Assembly (NCBI GenBank): GCA_044450785.1
Contig: JBIOJM010000490.1
Location: 1 to 5,558 of the forward strand
Direction of reading: 5' to 3'
Length of the DNA stretch: 5,558 nucleotides
From: JBIOJM01 sp044450785
GTDB lineage: Bacteria; Planctomycetota; Planctomycetia; Isosphaerales; Isosphaeraceae
Position numbers and translations under genes: made by a program. The notes under the pieces were generated by a model. It was given only the letters and a program-made list of their open reading frames with translations. It was not told where the DNA came from and did not search any database. Shown here one piece after another: positions 1 to 5,558 of this stretch (position 1 is the stretch's first letter; each line of letters opens with the position of its first letter).

Positions 1-18
1 CCTCTCCCACGGGAGAGG
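1..18. repeat. REP-like short palindrome at window edge
   Basis: Perfect 8-base arms (CCTCTCCC and GGGAGAGG) separated by two bases. Sequences of this shape occur as dispersed intergenic palindromes in many GC-rich bacterial genomes and can form small hairpins. The element touches the left edge, so its full length is unknown. It could belong to the 3' region of a gene to the left. Function is inferred only from the shape. Confidence 0.5.
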
Positions 19-139
19 GAACCAGAAACAGACCATCGGCCGCTGCTGATTCGAGCAATTCACGCGCGACGCCGTGTTCGGTACCAGCCGGCTGCATTCA
101 CATCGCCTCGTCCCTGATGTGGAAGGTGCAATCAACAAA

Positions 140-181
140 AAAGCCGCCCTGGATCTCTGGTTTGAGGTCCGGGGCGGCTTT
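140..181. terminator. Long terminator-like hairpin upstream of the SNF2 gene
   Basis: The arms 140-157 and 164-181 pair continuously over 18 positions around a six-base loop. The outer ten pairs (AAAGCCGCCC with GGGCGGCTTT) are perfect. The inner part has two T-G positions (150/171 and 154/167), which are G-U wobbles in a plus-strand RNA but A-C mismatches in a minus-strand RNA. Read leftwards, the stem is followed by six T residues (137-142 complemented); read rightwards, by only three. It may be a bidirectional terminator, most likely closing a plus-strand gene left of the window and insulating the SNF2-SWIM operon. No minus-strand gene in the window would need it. Confidence 0.55.
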
Positions 182-201
182 GGTCATTCGCCGTGGCGCC
201 A

Positions 202-231
202 TTGTCGCAGGCGCTGGTTCTTGGTCATAAT
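202..231 (+). promoter_or_regulatory. Candidate sigma70-type promoter for the SNF2-SWIM operon
   Basis: TTGTCG at 202-207 matches 4 of 6 bases of a -35 box and CATAAT at 226-231 matches 5 of 6 of a -10 box, with an 18-base spacer. The predicted transcript would start near 238 and leave a leader of about 60 bases before the ATG at 300. The position, just downstream of the terminator-like hairpin, makes sense. Such matches are common by chance and promoter consensus in the likely host group is not well fixed, so this is weak. Confidence 0.3.
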
Positions 232-299
232 GCGCACTTGAACCAACTATCCGCCAGTGCCCGCGGCTCTCTTTCGTGGGTAGGGACGCCAAGTCAGTC

Positions 300-3002
300 A
301 TGCCGCTTGAACTTTTCCTATCGCCACAGGGCCATCTTCACGCTCGCGAGGCCGCCGGTCCGGATGGCATTGCCCTGGACTGCCCGGCCGGGAAACGAAT
401 CGATGCTGCTTTCACCGCCGGCTCGGCCCGCGGTCTCCTACACCTCGCGACGAGCGAGCTTCAATCCAGCTTGCCGCCGTCGTTCGCCTATGCACGCGAC
501 TTCGCCCGCCTGTATCTGACCCGGCTCTGTAAAACGCCGGCAGACGGAGAAGGCGGCACACCCCCGCCCATTGTACCTCCATCCGAGACTGACCTCGCGT
601 TTCAGGTTCTGCAGGCGCCTCCGATGCAGGGGTGTGAGTACCTTAGCCACGACGTGCTGTTGACGTGGTGGTTGGAGCTCGACACGTTCGTCCGAAACGA
701 GATCGAGCACCATGCGGGCGGGGTACAGGCCTACCTGAGCGAGCGCGGCCCGCAGTGGCGGCTGGTGGGCCGCGTGACGTTGCACCTTGCTGAGAACAAG
801 CGCGACCCGGAGCACCCCTTCGCGTTCTTGGCAACTTATATTCCCCAGCTCTCGGCCCAGGGTCGGGTGCAGCACGAGCCCCTGGGCGAGGCCCTGCGCG
901 AATACGCTGGGGCGAAAAACCGGACCGCACTCCTTTCGCTCTTGTTGCCGATCCAGCGCGCGACCGAGCGCAGCCCGCTCATCAAGGAGATGGTCGAGTC
1001 GGGCGAGATTTATCATCCCCTGGCCTGGGCCCCTCGCGAGGCGTATCGGTTCTTGCAAGACATCCCGATCTTCGAGGAGAGCGGCCTCGTCGTCCGGGTG
1101 CCGGACTGGTGGAAACCGAGTCACCCGCCTCGCCCCGTGGTCAACGTCAAGATCGATGCCCGCAAGGGGACCACGTTGAGTGTGGACGCCTTGCTCGATT
1201 TCTCCGTCAACGTGACGCTCGACGGCGAGCCGCTGACCGAGGCCGAACTCGAGCGGCTCCTCCAGTCGGTCGGCGGCCTGGTCGCGCTCAAGGGGAAGTG
1301 GGTCGAAGTCGACCGCGACAAGCTGGGTGAAGCGCTCAAACACTGGAAGAAAGTCGAGCGTGACGCGCGGGAAAGCGGCCTGTCGTTCTATGATGGGATG
1401 CGGCTCCTTGCCGGAGTGCCCAGCAAGCGAGACGTCGCAGCGTCCGCTGATCAAGATCGGGATTGGATCGGATTGACCGCCGGCACCTCGCTCGAGGAGA
1501 CGCTTCGGAAGCTCCGCGCGCCCGAATCACTCGCTGGCGCCCTACCGCCGGGACTGTGCGCGCAGCTTCGGCACTATCAGCAAACTGGCGTGAGCTGGCT
1601 GACGCTTGTCACGGGATTGGGGCTGGGGGCTTGCCTGGCCGATGACATGGGCCTGGGAAAGACGGTGCAGGTGATCGGGCTGTTATTGCATCGTAAGTCC
1701 ATCCGCACAGCTCACGAACCGGACCGGGCCAGGTCGAGTCTTCTCGTTGTGCCTGCCTCGCTCCTCGCGAACTGGAAGGCGGAGCTCGACAGGTTCGCGC
1801 CCACGCTCTCGTTCCTGATCGCCCACCCGTCGGAGAGCACAACCAGCAAGCGCCAAATCGAGGAAGAAGACGCTCAAGGACTCGATCTACTGATCACAAC
1901 CTACGGCATGTTGTCGCGCACCGAGTGGCTGCGGCGACGCGACTGGGACCTCGTCATTCTCGACGAAGCCCAGGCGATCAAGAACTCGGGCACGCGGCAA
2001 TCACGGACCGTCAAGGAGCTGAAGGCGGCGGCCCGTGTTGCCATGACGGGCACCCCGGTCGAGAATCGCTTGTCCGATCTCTGGTCGCTGTTCGATTTTC
2101 TGAACCCTGGCTTGCTCGGCGGCGCCAAGACGTTCACCGGTCTGGTCAAGCAAATGGAGGCCAGCTCGTCGTACCAGCCGCTCCGCACCCTCGTTGGACC
2201 TTACATCCTGCGCCGGCTCAAGACCGACAAGCGAGTCATCGCCGACCTGCCCGAAAAGGTGGAGATGTCGGCCTTCTGCACGCTGAGCCGGGAGCAGGCC
2301 GCCCTCTATGAACAGGCCGTACGCGATCTGGCCGCGAAGCTTGAGGAAGCCGACGGCATCCAACGCCGAGGGCTCGTCCTGGCCCAGCTCATGAAGCTCA
2401 AGCAAATCTGCAACCACCCGGACCAACTGGTCGCCACGGGCGACTACTCACCTGGCAAGAGCGGTAAGTTCCAGCGCCTGGGCGCGATCTGTGAAGAGCT
2501 TGGCGAACGCCAGGAAAAGGCGCTTGTTTTCACGCAGTTTCGCGAGATCACCGGCCCGCTCGCACAGTTTCTCCAGGGCGTGTTCGGGCGGCCCGGCCTC
2601 GTGCTTCATGGAGGGACCGCGGTCGCCCAGCGGCAGCGGCTTGTCGAGAGCTTTCAGCGCGACGATGGGCCGCCCTTCTTCGTCCTCTCGCTCAAGGCCG
2701 GCGGTACGGGATTGAACCTCACGGCCGCCTGTCAGGTGATCCACTTCGACCGGTGGTGGAACCCCGCAGTCGAAAACCAGGCGACTGATCGGGCGTTCCG
2801 TATTGGACAAAAACGGAATGTCCTGGTACATAAATTCGTCTGTCGTGGAACGATCGAGGAGAAAATCGATGCGATGCTCGCCGAAAAGTCGTCGCTTGCC
2901 GGCGACGTGATCGATGGTGCCGAAACGTTGCTCACCGAAATGAGCAACGCCGAGTTGCTCGATTTCGTTAAACTCGACATCCACAAGGCGCTTGATACCT
3001 GA
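300..3002 (+). CDS. SNF2-family DEAD/DEAH-box ATPase (HepA/RapA-like) with N-terminal DUF3670-type region
   Basis: A 900-residue Swi2/Snf2 ATPase, expected to translocate on double-stranded DNA using ATP and remodel protein-DNA complexes in the cytoplasm; its substrate is unknown. Numbered from ATG 300, residues about 255-375 match the bacterial SNF2-associated DUF3670-type region (LDFSVNVTLDGEPLTEAEL, then GKWVEVD). The core is complete: motif I DDMGLGKT near 448-455, Walker B DEAQ at 555-558, motif III TGTPVENRL from 583, motif IV LVFTQF near 742-747, motif V GGTGLNL at 801-807 and motif VI DRAFRIGQ at 830-837. Length is normal for this bacterial subfamily. A GTG at 276 is also in frame and adds eight residues, but it has no ribosome binding site; ATG 300 has AGGGA at 282-286, at a rather long spacing of 13 bases, so the start is not certain. 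The SWIM gene follows 26 bases downstream, almost certainly in the same operon. Confidence 0.93.
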   Translation: MPLELFLSPQGHLHAREAAGPDGIALDCPAGKRIDAAFTAGSARGLLHLATSELQSSLPPSFAYARDFARLYLTRLCKTPADGEGGTPPPIVPPSETDLAFQVLQAPPMQGCEYLSHDVLLTWWLELDTFVRNEIEHHAGGVQAYLSERGPQWRLVGRVTLHLAENKRDPEHPFAFLATYIPQLSAQGRVQHEPLGEALREYAGAKNRTALLSLLLPIQRATERSPLIKEMVESGEIYHPLAWAPREAYRFLQDIPIFEESGLVVRVPDWWKPSHPPRPVVNVKIDARKGTTLSVDALLDFSVNVTLDGEPLTEAELERLLQSVGGLVALKGKWVEVDRDKLGEALKHWKKVERDARESGLSFYDGMRLLAGVPSKRDVAASADQDRDWIGLTAGTSLEETLRKLRAPESLAGALPPGLCAQLRHYQQTGVSWLTLVTGLGLGACLADDMGLGKTVQVIGLLLHRKSIRTAHEPDRARSSLLVVPASLLANWKAELDRFAPTLSFLIAHPSESTTSKRQIEEEDAQGLDLLITTYGMLSRTEWLRRRDWDLVILDEAQAIKNSGTRQSRTVKELKAAARVAMTGTPVENRLSDLWSLFDFLNPGLLGGAKTFTGLVKQMEASSSYQPLRTLVGPYILRRLKTDKRVIADLPEKVEMSAFCTLSREQAALYEQAVRDLAAKLEEADGIQRRGLVLAQLMKLKQICNHPDQLVATGDYSPGKSGKFQRLGAICEELGERQEKALVFTQFREITGPLAQFLQGVFGRPGLVLHGGTAVAQRQRLVESFQRDDGPPFFVLSLKAGGTGLNLTAACQVIHFDRWWNPAVENQATDRAFRIGQKRNVLVHKFVCRGTIEEKIDAMLAEKSSLAGDVIDGAETLLTEMSNAELLDFVKLDIHKALDT

Positions 3003-3028
3003 GACGCATCACGAGAAAGGAATCTTCG

Positions 3029-3988
3029 ATGGGATGGCACTACGGATTCAGACCCTACGTCCCGGTTGCCCAGCGACGCCGCGAGGCCCAACGCGAGCTG
3101 GAGAAGATGCGCAAAAAAGGCCTTAAGGTGCTGCCGATCGACATTGACGGCCGCGTCATCGCCAAGACGTTCTGGGGCAAAGCATGGTGCGAGAACCTCG
3201 AGTCGTACAGCGACTTCGAGAACCGCCTGCCGCGCGGCCGTACGTACGTACGCAACGGATCAGTCGTACACCTCGAGATTCAATCAGGCAGAATCTCGGC
3301 CCTGGTCAGCGGCTCCGAGCTTTACTCAGTCGAGATCACGATCTCATCCCTGCCCGACCCGGATTGGAAATGCGTCAAGAGTCGGTGCGCAGGCCAGATC
3401 GGTTCGCTGATCGAGCTCCTGCAAGGACGGCTGTCGAGGAGCGTCATGGATGTTGTTACCGAGCGCGGTGAAGGTCTGTTCCCAAAGCCGGCTGAGATCG
3501 ACATGACGTGTTCCTGCCCCGACTGGGCCGGTATGTGCAAGCACGTCGCCGCGGTGATGTATGGTGTGGGCGCGCGTCTTGACGATCAGCCCGAGCTCCT
3601 GTTCCTGCTCCGCAAGGTTGACCACCTGGAGCTGATCGCGGGCGCGGTTGAGGGCGCGCCCATTGCCCGTGCCGGCAAGTCTCGAGGCAAGAAGACCATT
3701 GCGGCCGGCGACCTTGCGGACGTCTTCGGGATCGAGATGGCCGAGCCGGAGACTCCCACTGAGGCCTCGCCGAAGATTGCGAAGACGCCAGCGAAGCCCC
3801 GCGCGCCTGCCTCCAAGACAGCCCCGAAGGAAAAGCAGAATCAGGCCGTCATCGATTCGAGGAAATCCGCAGGCGTAGCGGCCGCGAATCGGAAAAGGCC
3901 CAAGACGGCCACGGCACACGCAAATGCAGCACCGCCGGCGCGCACCAAACCCCCGGCGCGCACGAGGGTCAAGCAAACAACGTCGTGA
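3029..3988 (+). CDS. SWIM zinc-finger protein, partner of the SNF2 ATPase
   Basis: A 319-residue protein of the bacterial SWIM zinc-finger family. The zinc site is visible as CSCPDWAGMCKH: C161, C163, C170 and H172, i.e. CxC-x6-CxH. Typical family blocks precede it: TFWGKAWCENLE from residue 47, a GRTYVRNGSV strand region, and an ISSLPDPDW segment. After the zinc finger comes DDQPELLFLLRKVDHLELI, then DLADVFGIEM near 230-240, which is also usual in this family. From about residue 240 the chain becomes a low-complexity Ala/Pro/Lys/Arg tail, suggesting a disordered nucleic-acid-binding extension. The start is supported by AAAGGA at 3016-3021, seven bases before the ATG. SWIM domains are thought to bind DNA or proteins, and bacterial members were noted next to SNF2 ATPases when the domain was first described, so it probably recruits or assists the upstream ATPase. 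The exact role is unknown. Confidence 0.92.
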   Translation: MGWHYGFRPYVPVAQRRREAQRELEKMRKKGLKVLPIDIDGRVIAKTFWGKAWCENLESYSDFENRLPRGRTYVRNGSVVHLEIQSGRISALVSGSELYSVEITISSLPDPDWKCVKSRCAGQIGSLIELLQGRLSRSVMDVVTERGEGLFPKPAEIDMTCSCPDWAGMCKHVAAVMYGVGARLDDQPELLFLLRKVDHLELIAGAVEGAPIARAGKSRGKKTIAAGDLADVFGIEMAEPETPTEASPKIAKTPAKPRAPASKTAPKEKQNQAVIDSRKSAGVAAANRKRPKTATAHANAAPPARTKPPARTRVKQTTS

Positions 3989-4770
3989 CCGCGCTGCGAT
4001 CTGTCATCAGACGCTTCCGTTCCGCGCGGCAAGGCCGCCGCGCGGAATAGGGATCGTCGGAGCGCACCATAGAGTGTGGTCTCAAAGTCCGGGAAATCGA
4101 GCCCGAATCGGCCTTCGATCAGACCACTCACCAGCGCGCGCAGTTGCAGGCCCCAAAAGATGCGCCACGGCGCCACGACCTTGGAGGCTTTGGACTTACG
4201 TGTGGCGCCTGAATAGTCGGCATCATCGGATCCTGGTCCGGACTTGATGGTAACCGTTCGCGAATTGCGGTTCTTGCCGAAGCTGATGGATATGCCGTGC
4301 TCGCGAAGATGGGGTGCCAGTCGACGCAGCTCGTTCCCGAGCATGTTAGGCGTCTTGGGCCAGCGTCGCGACGCGGCGACTGTCTTCCCGACCCGGCGAG
4401 TGAGCTTGTCGAGCATCTCCGTTGGGGATGCGGTCCAATTCAGCCAACCGTCGGCCAGTTCGAGTTCCTCGAGCAGTATCGTTGCCAGAATCGAGTCTTC
4501 CAGCGAAGAGACGGTGGCCTCCCGGCGGTTTTCAAGATACGCCGAGAGGAATGTCTCCGGCGGCCAGCCCAACCCTCGACCCACAGCCTCGCCGAACCGC
4601 GCGAAGTCGGCCATCCGAGGCAGATGCGCCAGCCGTACCGACGGAAGCTCGCGAAGCGCCCCCACGACAGCGTCAAGCAGTCCTCCCAGAATGCGTGGCT
4701 GAAGCTTCTGGAACGACCCCCAGAACTCGACCTCTTCGCGGTGCCCGCCGGAGATGGAGAACGTCCAGCT
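3841..4770 (-). pseudogene. C-terminal remnant of a phage/plasmid-type helicase or primase-like protein
   Basis: On the minus strand, roughly 4758 down to 4235 encodes about 175 residues that read like the C-terminal part of a large ATP-binding protein found in prophage or plasmid-like regions of Planctomycetes and other bacteria: REEVEFWGSF, QPRILGGLLDAV, LPRMADFARFGEAVG, then LEDSILATILLEEL, RWPKTPNMLGNELRRLAP and RTVTIKSG. In this family these blocks follow a AAA/D5-like ATPase domain, which is absent here, so the gene is 5'-truncated. The break lies between about 4758 and 4803, where the insertion sequence begins. Below 4235 the frame stays open with a DDADY-containing linker and an unrecognised stretch, and first meets a stop at 3841, inside the oppositely oriented SWIM gene. 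The native 3' end is uncertain; it may stop being genuine anywhere between 4200 and 3841. The family assignment is from remembered motif patterns, not a search. Confidence 0.62.
4020..4047. terminator. Perfect GC-rich hairpin downstream of the SWIM gene
   Basis: An 11-base perfect inverted repeat (TTCCGCGCGGC with GCCGCGCGGAA) around a six-base loop, starting 31 bases after the SWIM stop codon. Its position between convergent frames suits a transcription end or mRNA 3' stabiliser. Neither side has a T-run, so it is not a classical intrinsic terminator. It also falls inside the open minus-strand frame of the helicase remnant, where it would be read as codons. Confidence 0.45.
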
Positions 4771-4828
4771 TTTGGGGGGAGATAGGCGGCGTGGCGAAAA
4801 AAAGTGGCCTCCCTGTGTTTGGGCAAAA

Positions 4829-4843
4829 CGCACATGATGTGCG
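4829..4843. repeat. Short palindrome in the loop of the larger inverted repeat
   Basis: CGCACAT and ATGTGCG form perfect seven-base arms around a single central G. It sits within the 43-base loop between 4818 and 4862, between the likely IS end and the transposase start. It may be a binding site for the transposase or a regulator, or a nested hairpin. Confidence 0.5.
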
Positions 4844-4865
4844 CCGCTTTTAATTGTCGTCACAC

Positions 4866-4872
4866 AAGGAGG
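4866..4872 (+). promoter_or_regulatory. Near-perfect Shine-Dalgarno site of the transposase
   Basis: AAGGAGG lies eight bases before the ATG at 4881 and matches the anti-Shine-Dalgarno sequence almost completely. It points to ATG 4881 as the real initiation site, even though the conserved transposase body lies in another frame. The whole site lies in the right arm of the 4804-4876 inverted repeat, so a transcript that starts left of 4804 could hide it. Confidence 0.7.
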
Positions 4873-4880
4873 CCACGACG

Positions 4881-5558
4881 ATGATGGTAGTCGAAACTCA
4901 GTCACCAAAAAAGCCGCTTTGCTTCCCCGCCCGCGCCGTCGGGCTCCCCGCAGTGGCAGCGATGGGAAGCCGCGTTGGACGTCGATCATCCCGCTCGCAT
5001 CATTGACGCATTCGTCAACGGATTGGATCGAACCAGTCTGCTGGCAAGTTACCTTGGAGTCGGATCCTTGGCCCATAACCCGGACCTCATGCTCAAAATC
5101 GCCTTGTACGAGACCCGCCAAGGCCACCTGTCGCCAGCGCAATGGGCACGCGACGTTCGAGACAGCGATGCATTGCGATGGCTCGGCCAGGGTATCCAGC
5201 CCAGCCGGTCGGCCCTGTACAACTTTCGGGACCGGTTGTCTGAGCCGGTCTTCGAGATGCACGCCCAGGCGATACGACAGGCCATCGCTGACGGGCACAC
5301 GGCCGCCGAGAACCAAGAACGCCCCAAGGACAAGCGACTGCCGAGAAAAAAGGTCAAAGTCAGTGTCACCGAACCGGAGGCACCCCTGGGCCGTGATAAA
5401 GAGAAAGTCTTCTGTCCGATGTACACGGCCGAATTCGTGGTGGATACCGCATCGTTGCTGATCTTGTCGTTCGACGTCTTTGCTCAAGTGACTGATGCCG
5501 GGACGCTGGCGCCGATGCTCGACCGAACTCAAGAGGTCACCGGTGCCATGCTGATTCA
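4881..5558 (+). pseudogene. IS transposase, N-terminal part; frame broken near codon 10 and cut by the window edge
   Basis: The conserved body reads in the frame of codons starting at 4891 and is open to the right edge (222 full codons). Blocks include WQRWEAALDVDHPARIIDAF, LMLKIALYETRQGHLSPAQW, WLGQGIQPSRSALYNFRDRL and, near 5410-5545, YTAEFVVD with VFAQVTDAGTLAPML. This resembles DUF772/IS1182-like transposases, in which an N-terminal helical domain precedes a DDE nuclease core; most of the core, including a clear catalytic triad, lies beyond the window. The body frame has a TAG at 4888 and no start codon between it and the conserved part. The ATG at 4881, with its strong ribosome binding site, is in a frame that ends at a TGA near 5004. 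Removing one A from the A6 run at 4907-4912 joins the two as MMVVETQSPKSRFASPP and onward. So this is a real one-base frameshift, a homopolymer sequencing error, or a slippage-expressed gene. Confidence 0.72.

Larger units (their letters stand above)
4804..4876. repeat. Imperfect 15-base inverted repeat overlapping the transposase ribosome binding site
   Basis: Arms 4804-4818 (GTGGCCTCCCTGTGT) and 4862-4876 (ACACAAGGAGGCCAC) pair at 14 of 15 positions around a 43-base loop. The single mismatch, 4813/4867, is C-A in a plus-strand RNA and G-U in a minus-strand RNA. The right arm contains the AAGGAGG ribosome binding site. It could be an mRNA hairpin, a transposase-binding repeat, or both. Confidence 0.75.
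4771..5558 (+). mobile_element. Left part of an insertion sequence, cut by the window edge
   Basis: The conserved minus-strand helicase frame loses recognisable sequence near 4758-4770. Soon afterwards come an inverted repeat (4804-4876), a strong ribosome binding site and a plus-strand transposase running off the right edge. This is the layout of an IS inserted in the helicase gene. The exact left end cannot be fixed, because the right terminal repeat and the target duplication are outside the window; it should lie between about 4758 and 4804. The family is probably IS1182-like or a related DUF772-type group. Confidence 0.6.

Noticed and set aside
276..278. GTG as the start of the SNF2 gene
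   Set aside because: In frame, but without a ribosome binding site, and it adds only eight residues before the family-like LELFLSPQGHL start; kept as an alternative only.
98..301. Short minus-strand open frame (67 codons) over the upstream region
   Set aside because: It runs through the terminator-like hairpin and the candidate promoter, resembles no family I know, and has no clear ribosome binding site.
438..1454. 338-codon minus-strand open frame opposite the SNF2 gene
   Set aside because: It lies wholly antisense to the recognisable N-terminal part of the SNF2 protein and shows no domain; long antisense frames are expected in GC-rich coding DNA.
3241..3252. Tandem TACG x3 in the SWIM gene
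   Set aside because: Three units only, inside codons for a conserved-looking TYVR segment; no sign of a functional repeat.
3344..3976. 210-codon minus-strand open frame opposite the SWIM gene
   Set aside because: Antisense shadow of a clearly identified gene; its Arg/Gly/Leu-rich product has no recognisable motif.
4244..4853. Several plus-strand open frames (about 140-160 codons) opposite the helicase remnant
   Set aside because: The minus strand here carries recognisable protein blocks; the plus frames are Arg/Pro/Ser-rich shadows.
4919..5461. 180-codon plus-strand open frame overlapping the transposase
   Set aside because: It is in the -1 frame relative to ATG 4881 and encodes Arg/Ser/Thr/Pro-rich nonsense, whereas the +1 frame carries the conserved transposase blocks.

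Overview
The window is GC-rich bacterial chromosomal or large-replicon DNA. Two families seen here, a primase/helicase-type protein C-terminus on the minus strand and the transposase at the right end, resemble proteins I associate mainly with Planctomycetes (Gemmata/Pirellula-like genomes). A planctomycete or similar soil or water bacterium is therefore my best guess, inferred from remembered family resemblance and not from a search.

Layout: (1) Positions 1-299 hold no convincing gene. They contain a small REP-like palindrome at the very left edge, a long terminator-like hairpin (140-181) and a weak candidate promoter (202-231). (2) Positions 300-3988 are a two-gene plus-strand operon. The first gene is a 900-residue SNF2-family ATPase with the bacterial SNF2-associated DUF3670-type region in front of a complete helicase core. 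After a 26-base gap comes a 319-residue SWIM zinc-finger protein with a basic Ala/Pro/Lys-rich tail. This pairing is a recurrent bacterial gene neighbourhood whose biological role is poorly defined. (3) Positions about 3989-4770 hold, on the minus strand, the C-terminal piece of a phage/plasmid-type helicase or primase-like protein. It lacks its ATPase domain and points convergently at the SWIM gene. (4) From about 4771 to the right edge lies the left part of an insertion sequence. It has an inverted repeat that pairs with a very strong Shine-Dalgarno sequence, and a transposase whose conserved body is out of frame with its only good start codon because of an A6 run.

The SNF2 and SWIM genes probably act together on DNA or protein-DNA complexes. 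The right third is a mobile-element scar: an IS appears to have landed in the minus-strand helicase gene and separated its C-terminal third from the rest, which should lie beyond the right edge. The most interesting signals are the SNF2-SWIM pair, the sequestered ribosome binding site and the A6 frameshift of the transposase. I see no RNA genes and no CRISPR array.
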